A stretch of DNA of 64,000 bases from Cognaticolwellia beringensis (GTDB lineage Bacteria > Pseudomonadota > Gammaproteobacteria > Enterobacterales > Alteromonadaceae). Made by a program: the position numbers and the translations under genes. Positions 9,293 to 17,331 of this stretch are shown piece by piece. The notes under the pieces are model-generated. The model was not told the DNA's origin, did no database searches, and saw only the letters and a program-made list of their open reading frames with translations. Position 1 is the stretch's first letter, and the number at the start of each line of letters is the position of its first letter. The DNA is taken from positions 2,232,001 to 2,296,000 of the forward strand of contig NZ_CP020465.1 in assembly GCF_002076895.1 (NCBI RefSeq). The letters run 5' to 3'.

Positions 9293-9816
9293 TACTGGTT
9301 TACCCCGTTATTTGTTTTCATATATGCTTTTGCGGGTATTCCCAACATAGTTGCCCCTTTATTGGCATTTTTTGTCAGCACAGCATTAGCACCTATTTTT
9401 ACATCGTCGGCTACGGTTAACTCACCAATTATTTTCGCCCCAGCACCAACAAAAATATTGTTGGCAAGAGTAGGAGAACGACCTTTCTCATCACCGATCA
9501 CTACACCACTTTCTAGGGTAATATTATGACCACCACTCACTTTAGAATTAATAACGATGCCAACAGGGTGCATAATAACAAATCCAGCAGCAAAGTCGGC
9601 ACCACTGCCAATAACACAACCATTTAAAAATTTATTAGCCCATTGAAAAAAATAAGCCACTAAACCAAGTCGATGCGTGGCACACCAACGCATGCATCGA
9701 TACAAAACATTAGCGCTTGTCCCGTCAGCCATCCAAATTCTCAGCATACTGACATCTGCTCCATCTTGGGCAAATATTTGTTGTTTTCTTTTTAAGTCGG
9801 CTTTTAAATCACGCAT
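9292..9816 (-). CDS. Serine-acetyltransferase-like hexapeptide O-acetyltransferase
   Basis: A CysE-like left-handed beta-helix acyltransferase of 174 residues. The hexapeptide coils include CVIGSGADFAAGFVIMHPVG, NITLESGVVIGDEKG and NNIFVGAGAKIIGEL, closing with GIPAKAY. It lacks the long N-terminal helical domain of true CysE, so I favour O-acetylation of a sugar in the exopolysaccharide over cysteine biosynthesis. It sits between two glycosyltransferase genes, one base from the upstream gene and overlapping the next. A cysteine role is not excluded, because cysE is also missing from its usual place beside gpsA in this window. Confidence 0.8.
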   Translation of the reverse strand: MRDLKADLKRKQQIFAQDGADVSMLRIWMADGTSANVLYRCMRWCATHRLGLVAYFFQWANKFLNGCVIGSGADFAAGFVIMHPVGIVINSKVSGGHNITLESGVVIGDEKGRSPTLANNIFVGAGAKIIGELTVADDVKIGANAVLTKNANKGATMLGIPAKAYMKTNNGVNQ

Positions 9817-9817
9817 C

Positions 9818-11011
9818 TTAATTCATATCTCGTTGAACGAGCGATAATAACTGCTCAGCGTTATGCTTCCATTGTCGTTCACGTTCAATATAAGCTCGGG
9901 CATTTAAGCCAACGGTTTTATGCGCTTTTTTGTCATTAACAATGGCGAAAACTTTATCTATACAGGCTTGTTTATCGCCTGCGGGGAATAACCAGCTTGT
10001 TTCATTGTCTTGAACAACTTCGGCAATGGGGCTAAAATTTGGAGCGATCATACCTTTACCCATCGCCATAAATTCGAATAATTTCATCGGTGAGCCATAA
10101 TCATTTGAATCCGGTAATATACCTAAATCCATGGCTGACAAAAACGATGAAACTTCATGATGCGGAACTTTACCCGGTAAAATAACCTGTGATTCAACAC
10201 CAGCCTCAATAACCTTGTTTTTAATACCTTCAAAAGCTACACCATCACCAACTAGCAATAGGACTAGTTCAGGAGTGTCTTTTAATCGTTGGCAAGCTAA
10301 ATCAACAAACCAGTCAATACCATGCCAATGAACGAATGCCCCGACGTAACCCAACACTATTTTATCTTCAATACCGAGTTTATTTCTTAATGCTGTCCCT
10401 GAAGCTTCATCAATAATAAATTTATCTAAATCGGCACCGTTTGGTGACACAACAGAATTGGCAATGTCGCCGTAGGCTTGCTCGGCCACTTGCTTAAATC
10501 GTGTTGAAATAAACACCAAACCCGTAGCATTTTTAAAAATCCAAGCTTCTATTTTTGCAGCAAGCTTTTTAAAAGTTAATGAGCGAACACGCTGAACTTG
10601 GCAAGAGTCATTAATCTCTAGCACTATAGGTAAATTATGACGTTTTGCCCACCAAACGCTAGAAAACATAAATAACGAATAACGCTCATAAATAAGGGTT
10701 ATGTTTTTTTCTTTTACAGTTTTTCGTAAACGTATTACCGCGATTAAATTGAACGCAAGTTCAAAAAGTTCGAAAACAAACTCGGGTACATGTTTTGTAA
10801 GATCGGAAAGTATAGAAAAGCTGCTTTTCTTTGTTGGCGCTTGCTTAACTTGTTCAGTCGATGTGTTTGTTTCTTCCGCTTCAGGCTCTGCGCCTGGTAG
10901 TGAAAGAATATCAACGTTATTGTTTAACTGTCTCAAGCCTTTAACAACTCCGCGGATATGCACACCTTCTGCACCTCTGCCACGGGTTCTATGATGAAAT
11001 AGTATATTCAC
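9818..11011 (-). CDS. Glycosyltransferase family 4 (GT-B)
   Basis: A retaining glycosyltransferase of 397 residues, expected at the cytoplasmic face and using a nucleotide sugar. The N-terminal glycine-rich acceptor loop is RGRGAEGVHIRGVVKGL. The C-terminal donor domain has VLGYVGAFVHWHGIDWFVDL and the family signature SPMKLFEFMAMGKGMIAP, where the usual second Glu (E-x7-E) is not evident. A polar low-complexity linker (about 60-85) separates parts of the first domain. The start overlaps the preceding deacetylase gene by four bases, so the two are translated together. Sugar specificity is unknown. Confidence 0.87.
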   Translation of the reverse strand: MNILFHHRTRGRGAEGVHIRGVVKGLRQLNNNVDILSLPGAEPEAEETNTSTEQVKQAPTKKSSFSILSDLTKHVPEFVFELFELAFNLIAVIRLRKTVKEKNITLIYERYSLFMFSSVWWAKRHNLPIVLEINDSCQVQRVRSLTFKKLAAKIEAWIFKNATGLVFISTRFKQVAEQAYGDIANSVVSPNGADLDKFIIDEASGTALRNKLGIEDKIVLGYVGAFVHWHGIDWFVDLACQRLKDTPELVLLLVGDGVAFEGIKNKVIEAGVESQVILPGKVPHHEVSSFLSAMDLGILPDSNDYGSPMKLFEFMAMGKGMIAPNFSPIAEVVQDNETSWLFPAGDKQACIDKVFAIVNDKKAHKTVGLNARAYIERERQWKHNAEQLLSLVQRDMN

Positions 11012-11649
11012 GAGTGTTTGTTCTCCAGTGCGCTAAAGCTATAACCTTGTGCAAGCCATTGTGGAATCAATACATCAAGTGCATCGATACAGCGCTCATG
11101 GTCGTCATGAAATAAAATAATATCACCAGACTTAACGGGATGCTTTAAAAAACGGTCTGCGATTTTATTGGCTGGTTCTTTTAAAAAGTCCATAGAGTCT
11201 CGACTCCAATGCACCGCGGTTATTTTTTTTAGTAGCAGTGCAAATATTAAATGCATATCCCAACGGCCTTGAGGTGCTCTAAATAATGTACAAGATTCAC
11301 CCGTAACTTGTTTGATAATTAAATTGGTTTTTTCAACTTCTATCATTTTTTCAGCATGTGAAATTTTATGAAATTCTGGATGACTATACGAGTGGTTTGC
11401 AAGGGTGTGCGCGCGTTTATGTATCTCGTGAAGTAAATCAGGATTTTTTTCTGCGCGACTACCCAGAATAAAAAATGTCACTTTAACTTGATATTTATCG
11501 AGCAAATCAAGCAGTCGCTCTACAACACCAGGAACAGGTCCGTCGTCAAAAGTTAAATACAATGTTTTTTCTTTTTGAGTTTTGCTCAACAAAAATAAAC
11601 GGTCGGGCAAGATAATAGCCCTGAGGAGATATTTTAATTTAAGCAGCAT
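11008..11649 (-). CDS. Polysaccharide deacetylase (NodB, carbohydrate esterase 4)
   Basis: A compact 213-residue NodB domain with all main motifs: TFDDGP (33-38), the metal-binding NHSYSHPEF (85-93), FRAPQGRWD and the late histidine in ILFHDDHE. It should remove N-acetyl groups from an amino sugar of the lipid-linked or polymeric glycan. There is no convincing signal peptide, only a short hydrophobic N-terminal stretch. It is the second deacetylase of the reverse-strand operon, together with the larger one at 5970-6956. A gap of 79 bases separates it from the next gene upstream. Confidence 0.9.
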   Translation of the reverse strand: MLLKLKYLLRAIILPDRLFLLSKTQKEKTLYLTFDDGPVPGVVERLLDLLDKYQVKVTFFILGSRAEKNPDLLHEIHKRAHTLANHSYSHPEFHKISHAEKMIEVEKTNLIIKQVTGESCTLFRAPQGRWDMHLIFALLLKKITAVHWSRDSMDFLKEPANKIADRFLKHPVKSGDIILFHDDHERCIDALDVLIPQWLAQGYSFSALENKHS

Positions 11650-11728
11650 TCAAGCAGAGTTCCATTATTGAAAAATTTATATAAAATGACATTGTAACAG
11701 TAACGATTAATAATCATACCCTTGAATA

Positions 11729-12898
11729 TTAACATTGATTAACACGCATTAACATTTTAAGCAGTTGATGTTTATTGTTTTGCCATGAAAATTGTTGGCT
11801 GTGCTGCTGTATTTTTTTATTATCCCATACGCTTGATAAAATATAATCCAAACCTTCAGCTACCGCTGTATCACTTCTAGCTACTATGATTTTGCCACAA
11901 ATTTTTTCATTAACAACTTCAGGGATACCACCAACATCAGTGGCTAAAACAGGGGTGCCACAAGCCATTGCTTCAAGCACGACATTAGGCACACCTTCGT
12001 TATAACTCGGTAAGGCTAGTACACGAGCTTGGCTAATAAGTTCAGGCAATTGGTTATGATCAACACTACCTAATAAAACAACTTTGTTACTAATGGCTAA
12101 ATTTTTTGCTTGGTTGGCAAGTTCACTACGTAAATTACCCGGCCCAGCATATAACAATTTAAGCGCGGGGTATTTTTCACTAATTGCAGCAAAGCCTTTA
12201 ATTAGTTCAATTACCCCTTTCTCTTTCTTTAAATTTCCGACATATAAAATATAGTCATCAATTTTTTTATTTGTTATGAAATGCTTACTATTAAATATAT
12301 CGTGATCAACGCCGTTATAAATAACACGAATTTTTTCTTTATCTATCCCCATCGTTATCATCTCATCAGCAAGTGCTTGCGAAACAGACAAAATACCTAC
12401 AGCACGTTTACTGGCTGCAATTATTTGTTTAGCGCGGGCAGGAATTTTTCCATGCAAGTTAATGTCACTACCGTGAACTTTAAAATAGAAGTCAGCGCTA
12501 AATAACTTACTAATCCAACTAGCCGCAACAGCTTCAGGAAAAGCCCAGCTTGCGAGTATTTTTTCAGGCTTTTTACGCATTAGCCATAAGCCAGAATGTA
12601 GCATGATCGAGATAAACATCATTGCGCTATAAAGTCGGCGGCCAAATTTTGGTAGATAAAAGTAAGGCACATAACGTAAGTGTTCGGTTTGTTTAATCTC
12701 TTTTCTATGTGCAAACCAATCTGGAAAGGCAATGGGCACCAAAACACTTTTGACAAAGTCATCATCGAGTTGTGCAAACTGCTGGCGGTTAAATGTTGCC
12801 CGGTTAGGTTCCCAGGGTAACGGGTACAAATTAGTTAATATGACTAAAGAGGGTTTGTTGTCGCTACACTTCACAAATGGTAACCCTATGTTTACCAC
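11729..12898 (-). CDS. Glycosyltransferase family 4 (GT-B)
   Basis: A 389-residue GT-B enzyme with the usual layout. An N-terminal domain (VILTNLYPLPWEPNRATFNR) is followed by KVHGSDINLHG and the donor domain with ILYVGNLKKEKGVIELIKGF. The signature PSYNEGVPNVVLEAMACGTP and TDVGGIPEVV complete it, with both family glutamates present. The start given overlaps the upstream ligase gene by 35 bases. A GTG eight codons in would shorten the overlap and cannot be excluded. The protein ends with no extra domain. Specificity is unknown. Confidence 0.9.
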   Translation of the reverse strand: MVNIGLPFVKCSDNKPSLVILTNLYPLPWEPNRATFNRQQFAQLDDDFVKSVLVPIAFPDWFAHRKEIKQTEHLRYVPYFYLPKFGRRLYSAMMFISIMLHSGLWLMRKKPEKILASWAFPEAVAASWISKLFSADFYFKVHGSDINLHGKIPARAKQIIAASKRAVGILSVSQALADEMITMGIDKEKIRVIYNGVDHDIFNSKHFITNKKIDDYILYVGNLKKEKGVIELIKGFAAISEKYPALKLLYAGPGNLRSELANQAKNLAISNKVVLLGSVDHNQLPELISQARVLALPSYNEGVPNVVLEAMACGTPVLATDVGGIPEVVNEKICGKIIVARSDTAVAEGLDYILSSVWDNKKIQQHSQQFSWQNNKHQLLKMLMRVNQC

Positions 12899-14204
12899 TG
12901 GCGGTTAGCGGAATTTCATCAACCTGACTAAACACTAATTGTAATTCATTGTCGGCATATTTATTTATCTCAGCGGAAATATCAACTTTGTTCTGTTCAG
13001 TAAAGTGCTTATTGGTCATTAACAATATCTGTAAACTCGTTATGTCACTTTGTTTAACTTGAAATTTATCTATACCAATAAATTCTTTAAATAAATGAGG
13101 AAAAAGTTCGCCAGGAATTGATTTACCCGACACAGTTTTAATAATGTCGAGTTTACGACCATCTATGCTACTCATGATCGGTAGCGGATTGTCGCACCCA
13201 CAAGGTTGGTCAATTAAAGTCGCTCTATCGCCATTAACATATCGAATTAGTGGCATACCATAATTATATAAATCGGTAACCACTAAGTCGCCAGACTCAC
13301 CGGTAATTGGCTGACCCGTTTCATTAACAGTTTCTACCACTAAATGGTCACTATTAATATGCAGATTTTTATGCTCTTGGCATTCTGCTGACATTAACAT
13401 AAATTCACGACAGCCAAAGGTGTCGTAAACTTTACAATTAAACGCTTTTTCGATAACTTCTCTTTGAAATTCATGTAATGGCTCTGCACCCGTCAGAATT
13501 GTTTTTGGAGAAAATACCGTTAATTCTTCTGCAATAATATAGCGCGCTAATTCATATAAAGGATTTACATAAGAAACCAATGCGGTAGGCCTATAACTAT
13601 TTATATCATCTACATAGGTATGCATGTTGTTAGAATTCATGGCGAAAGAATTAAGCATCTTCCTATTGTAAAATCTATGATATAGCGTGTTTTTTAAACT
13701 TTTTAATAATGTTGGTTGGCCAATGTCAGCGCCCCAAAGGTATAAAGTTTTTTGCCCTAATCCAGCGCCTAACCAGCCATAGCCACGCCACATAATAGCT
13801 TCTCGACGAGTGTTACTGTCTATATCTAGCTCGAAACGAAATGGTTGACCGGTCGAGCCACCCGTCGCTTTTTTGATGTTCTGACTTGAGTTAGTCGCAA
13901 CAATATCCTGATAATGCTCGGTAATATCACTTTTAGTTATTAAAGGTAATTTGGCAAAATCTGACATTGAGGCTATGTCATCAATAGAATGTACGCCGAC
14001 CTTAGCCCAAAGTTTGGGGTAGAAGCTAGTATGTGCGAAGGCATGCTCAAGTAGTTTTCGTAACTCTTGCCACTGATGTTGCTCTAACGCTTCAGGGGTC
14101 CACAATAAGTGTTGCTCATAATTGGATATGTGTTCAACAAGATTTTTACCTTTAAGAAGTTCATATGTCGGCATTAAAAAATGACGAAAAATTGAGGTAT
14201 ACAT
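12864..14204 (-). CDS. PaaK/CapK-like AMP-forming ligase
   Basis: An adenylate-forming enzyme of 446 residues, related to phenylacetate-CoA ligase and to CapK proteins of capsule clusters. The AMP-binding loop is ATGGSTGQPFRFELD (113-127). TFGCREFMLMSAEC, YGMPLIRYVNGDRATL and SIDGRKLDIIKTVSGKSIPG are the later adenylation motifs. The last part (ASGKHR) carries the C-terminal lysine region. It is the first gene of the reverse-strand block, and its end overlaps a glycosyltransferase gene. The acid it activates is unknown; in this setting it may supply an acyl or amino-acid group for glycan decoration (inference). Confidence 0.82.
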   Translation of the reverse strand: MYTSIFRHFLMPTYELLKGKNLVEHISNYEQHLLWTPEALEQHQWQELRKLLEHAFAHTSFYPKLWAKVGVHSIDDIASMSDFAKLPLITKSDITEHYQDIVATNSSQNIKKATGGSTGQPFRFELDIDSNTRREAIMWRGYGWLGAGLGQKTLYLWGADIGQPTLLKSLKNTLYHRFYNRKMLNSFAMNSNNMHTYVDDINSYRPTALVSYVNPLYELARYIIAEELTVFSPKTILTGAEPLHEFQREVIEKAFNCKVYDTFGCREFMLMSAECQEHKNLHINSDHLVVETVNETGQPITGESGDLVVTDLYNYGMPLIRYVNGDRATLIDQPCGCDNPLPIMSSIDGRKLDIIKTVSGKSIPGELFPHLFKEFIGIDKFQVKQSDITSLQILLMTNKHFTEQNKVDISAEINKYADNELQLVFSQVDEIPLTASGKHRVTICEV

Positions 14205-14354
14205 CAGTAAAAATTATCCTGTTATCATGAGTGGCGTTAATCGATTGAATTTAACAAATTAATTATAGAAAGTAACACTTTTATAGTAATATTCTCAGAT
14301 AATAAAAACGCCCAATGTTTCATTGCTCAGAAAACAGCAGCAATTATTGCTTAT

Positions 14355-14400
14355 TGTAGGTCGGACTTTAGTCTGACAATGTAAAGGGCTAAACCCAGCA
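14355..14400. repeat. Single degenerate REP-like unit
   Basis: TGTAGGTCGGACTTTAGTC followed by GGGCTAAACCC is a decayed, isolated copy of the palindromic unit that forms arrays A and B. It lies in the divergent spacer between the ligase gene and the forward glycosyltransferase. It lacks the closing CGACCTACA arm. Confidence 0.7.
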
Positions 14401-14448
14401 AACACTCTAACCTGTATTGATAGTATATATAAATAAAAAGGAAATTTT

Positions 14449-15381
14449 GTGTCGCAAGTATTAGTTTCTGTTGTTGTGCCTGTATATAACGGTGCGCAAT
14501 ACTTAGAAAAAACGGTTCAATCGATATTAGTTCAAGATTATGAAAATATTGAACTAATTTTGGTTGATGATGGCTCCAAAGATAACTCAAAAGCTATTAT
14601 TACCCAGCTTGCAATGCAAGACCCTCGGATTAAGCCATTTTTTAATAAAAATGGCGGTGTAGCAAACGCTAGAAACTTCGGTATTGCGCAAGCTAAAGGT
14701 GACTTTATCGCTTTTTGTGATCAAGATGACTTATGGCTACCAAAAAAACTTAGTCAGCAAATACCATTATTCAGCAATAATAACATTGGTCTAGTTTACT
14801 GTGGCGCAATTACTGATTATATTTTATATCAAAAACAATCAAAATCTGGTTTTAAAAATAAGCACAAAGGTCAGGTGTTTGAGCAATTAGTACAATTAAA
14901 TATGCTAACTTGCTGTACCGCTGTTGTTCGAACAAGTTATTTACAGCAAGTCGATGGTTTTGACGATGACAGGGCTTTAATGGGAGTCGACGATTGGCAT
15001 CTTTGGCTTAAATTAGCCATGGTTTGTGAATTCGATTTTGTTGCAGACTACCTCGCCGTTCACGTTTTTCATGGCGACAATTACTCATTAAACGATGAAA
15101 AAATGCATGAAGCAGAAGTGGTTTGCTTAAATAAAATTGAAACTATTGCCGCTACTCTCAATAAAAGTGCAAATTGGGCACTAATAAAGCAACAGTTGCA
15201 TATTAGGTATGCTAAATCATACATCTTTTCAGGTTTTTATAATTTAGCCGGCGATACTTTTATTCGCGCGCATCGAACTAAAAAAAACATTCCTGTTTTA
15301 TTAAAAGGTTGGTTCATAAAAGTAGTGCCAAATTTTGTTTGGAATATACTGCAAAAAACTAAACGTAAATTAGCCGCTTAA
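14449..15381 (+). CDS. Glycosyltransferase family 2
   Basis: An inverting GT-A transferase of 310 residues that should add one sugar to the lipid-linked repeat unit. Motifs are VSVVVPVYNGAQYLEKTVQS, LVDDGSKDNS, the metal-binding FCDQDDLWLPKKL and MGVDDWHLWLKL in the acceptor region. The start is GTG, supported by AAAAGGA seven bases upstream; no ATG lies at a better place. It begins a forward block running to 19301, separated by 106 bases from the next gene. Confidence 0.9.
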   Translation: MSQVLVSVVVPVYNGAQYLEKTVQSILVQDYENIELILVDDGSKDNSKAIITQLAMQDPRIKPFFNKNGGVANARNFGIAQAKGDFIAFCDQDDLWLPKKLSQQIPLFSNNNIGLVYCGAITDYILYQKQSKSGFKNKHKGQVFEQLVQLNMLTCCTAVVRTSYLQQVDGFDDDRALMGVDDWHLWLKLAMVCEFDFVADYLAVHVFHGDNYSLNDEKMHEAEVVCLNKIETIAATLNKSANWALIKQQLHIRYAKSYIFSGFYNLAGDTFIRAHRTKKNIPVLLKGWFIKVVPNFVWNILQKTKRKLAA

Positions 15382-15487
15382 TAATAGCTAACAATCCAAA
15401 GTCACAGGTCGTATTCTTTATGCACCATATATTATTTTCAGTAAGTGGATTGAAGCAATCAAGAAAAATAATAAAAGGTCTTCTTCG

Positions 15488-16681
15488 ATGAATAAAATAA
15501 AGCTTATTAGTGTATTAGTTATCAATTTATTTTTTTATATGCTCAGTAAGGTGATCCCTAAAAATAAAGATCTGTGGGTATTTGGTGCATGGTTTGGCCA
15601 AAAATATAGTGACAACCCTAAATTTTTCTTTGAATTTGTAAATGTGAATCATAGTGACAACACTAAAGCCGTATGGATCACTAAAAATTCGAACATTGTT
15701 AAAAACCTTCAGGAAAAAGGTTACTGTGTTTATCATGAGAGAAGCATTAAAGGCATTTGGCACCAACTACGTGCGAGCAAGGCTATTATTTGTCAGTCGC
15801 TACATGACGATTTATTTTCTCCTTGTATAGGCAAGAGAACAGAAGTTGTTCAACTGTGGCATGGTATTCCCTTAAAGAAAATAATGTTTGATGCTTTCAG
15901 TAAAAATAAAAGGCGTAAAAACCTAATCGGTCGCTTATTTGATTGGCTTACCCCTTACAATGAGCACCGAAACGATATTGTTATCGCTACTGGCGAACTG
16001 ACAAAAAATATGCTGGCTAAAGCATTTAAAGTCCCTACAAATAAAGTGTTAACCTGCGGTTTTCCTCGTAATGATGTTTTTTTTGAAAATGTTGAAAATG
16101 TTGAAAATGTTGAAAATGTTGAATTTAAATGTATTTACATGCCAACATTTCGAGGTGGAATAGCTTCTGAATGTGATTTGTTTGAAAAATATGGCTTTGA
16201 AATTAAGCAAATGGAAGCTGAATTGACAAAACATAATATTCACCTAACACTTAGAATGCATCCGGTTAATAAACCACCTAGTCGAATTGTTGAGCAAATC
16301 AAAAACTCAAAAGTTATAAAATTAGATAACGGTGATGACATATATCAAAGTATTCAACAATACGACTGTTTAATTACCGATTACTCAAGCATCTATTTTG
16401 ACTTTTTACTGTCTAACAAGCCTATTGTTTTTGCACCGTTCGATTTGGAGTTTTATAAAAAATGCGAGCGTGCTCTTTATTTTGAATTCGAGGACGTAAC
16501 GCTCAAGCCTTATTGTTATAGTTGGAATAATATTTTAGAAAGGCTGATTGAGCTCAAGAATGAAAGCCAATCGTCAGAGTATCAAAAGCAGTATACGTTT
16601 TTAAAAGCTAAGTTTCATAATGATAATGTACAAGGCTCTTCGCCATTCTCAAGTCAACTTTATAATGAATTAACCAAATAA
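15488..16681 (+). CDS. CDP-glycerol glycerophosphotransferase family protein
   Basis: A TagB/TagF-like enzyme of 397 residues that should transfer glycerol-phosphate (or a similar polyol phosphate) from the CDP form to a glycan. Motifs are EVVQLWHGIPLKKIMFD, containing the catalytic-type His-Gly, then TFRGG, LRMHPVNKP and DCLITDYSSIYFDFLLSNKP. An N-terminal hydrophobic stretch may associate it with the membrane. Near the middle is a run of four ENV tripeptides encoded by four exact GAAAATGTT repeats. The cytidylyltransferase that would make its donor follows 21 bases downstream, which strongly supports the assignment. Confidence 0.9.
   Translation: MNKIKLISVLVINLFFYMLSKVIPKNKDLWVFGAWFGQKYSDNPKFFFEFVNVNHSDNTKAVWITKNSNIVKNLQEKGYCVYHERSIKGIWHQLRASKAIICQSLHDDLFSPCIGKRTEVVQLWHGIPLKKIMFDAFSKNKRRKNLIGRLFDWLTPYNEHRNDIVIATGELTKNMLAKAFKVPTNKVLTCGFPRNDVFFENVENVENVENVEFKCIYMPTFRGGIASECDLFEKYGFEIKQMEAELTKHNIHLTLRMHPVNKPPSRIVEQIKNSKVIKLDNGDDIYQSIQQYDCLITDYSSIYFDFLLSNKPIVFAPFDLEFYKKCERALYFEFEDVTLKPYCYSWNNILERLIELKNESQSSEYQKQYTFLKAKFHNDNVQGSSPFSSQLYNELTK
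16085..16120 (+). repeat. Four tandem 9-bp repeats (GAAAATGTT) inside the glycerophosphotransferase gene
   Basis: Four exact copies encode Glu-Asn-Val repeated, followed by a further Glu codon. Copy-number change would alter the length of a surface loop but keep the reading frame, as nine is a multiple of three. Confidence 0.95.
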
Positions 16682-16702
16682 AAAAAACAAGGATATAAGG
16701 TT

Positions 16703-17098
16703 ATGAAAAAGGTACTTACCTTTGGTACATTTGATTTATTTCATATTGGTCATTTACAGATATTAAAACGTGCAAAAGCCTTGGGAGGATATTTAATCGT
16801 CGGTGTATCAACCGATGCGTTAAATTTCTCTAAAAAACAACGCAACCCTATATGTAGTCAGCAGCATCGCATGGAAATTATTCAAGAATTAAAATGTGTA
16901 GATGAAGTGTTTTTCGAAAATTCACTTGAATTAAAACGCCAATATATCATTGACACTAAGGCTGATATATTAGTGATGGGTGATGACTGGAAAGGCCGTT
17001 TTGATGAGTTTAAGGATATATGTGAAGTTATTTATTTGCCGAGAACACCTTCAATTTCAACCACTGAAATTATCGAAATAGTTAGAGATATTAGCTAG
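16703..17098 (+). CDS. Glycerol-3-phosphate cytidylyltransferase (TagD-like)
   Basis: Makes CDP-glycerol from CTP and glycerol-3-phosphate in the cytoplasm. The 131-residue protein has the nucleotidyltransferase motif GTFDLFHIGHLQILKRA with the HIGH signature, followed by LIVGVSTDALNFSKK. VMGDDWKGRFDEF and the ending RTPSISTTEII correspond to the RTxGISTT motif of the family. Length is normal for TagD. It directly follows the glycerophosphotransferase gene with a clear AAGGAT ribosome site, so the two form a donor synthesis and transfer pair. Closely related enzymes use other polyol phosphates, so glycerol is the best but not the only guess. Confidence 0.9.
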   Translation: MKKVLTFGTFDLFHIGHLQILKRAKALGGYLIVGVSTDALNFSKKQRNPICSQQHRMEIIQELKCVDEVFFENSLELKRQYIIDTKADILVMGDDWKGRFDEFKDICEVIYLPRTPSISTTEIIEIVRDIS

Positions 17099-17223
17099 AA
17101 ATAGTTAGAGAAAATAAACACAACTAGGCTTTAATACATTAGTGAACAATAAGTTATAAAAATACTTATTTAACTTTATATTTAAAAATAAATTTTAGGT
17201 TAAGAAAGTTGGAGAGTTAAATA

Positions 17224-17331
17224 ATGACTATTAATCTGGTCTTTTTGTTTATAAAAAAAAGTGTTAGCCTTTTATTGTACCCACTGACTTTAATTTTAGT
17301 CCCATACACCATCCTAGCGAGTATTAATTAG
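17224..17331 (+). CDS. Small hydrophobic peptide, 35 residues, coupled to the downstream chain-length fusion
   Basis: ATG preceded by GGAGAG at normal spacing opens a 35-codon frame that begins MTINLVFLFIKKSVSLLLYP and ends LASIN. Nearly the whole peptide is hydrophobic except for a Lys-Lys pair, fitting a single membrane segment. Its TAG stop shares its last base with the GTG start of the next gene (TAGTG), a typical re-initiation arrangement. The downstream GTG has no ribosome site of its own other than sequence inside this frame. It could be a real small membrane partner of the co-polymerase or only a leader for coupling. I know no named family. Confidence 0.6.
   Translation: MTINLVFLFIKKSVSLLLYPLTLILVPYTILASIN

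Noticed and set aside
9292..9816. Housekeeping cysE
   Set aside because: The protein lacks the N-terminal helical domain of true serine acetyltransferases and is embedded among glycosyltransferases.
14351..14590. Reverse 79-codon frame over the start of the forward glycosyltransferase
   Set aside because: Antisense to a well-supported gene and partly made of a REP-like unit.
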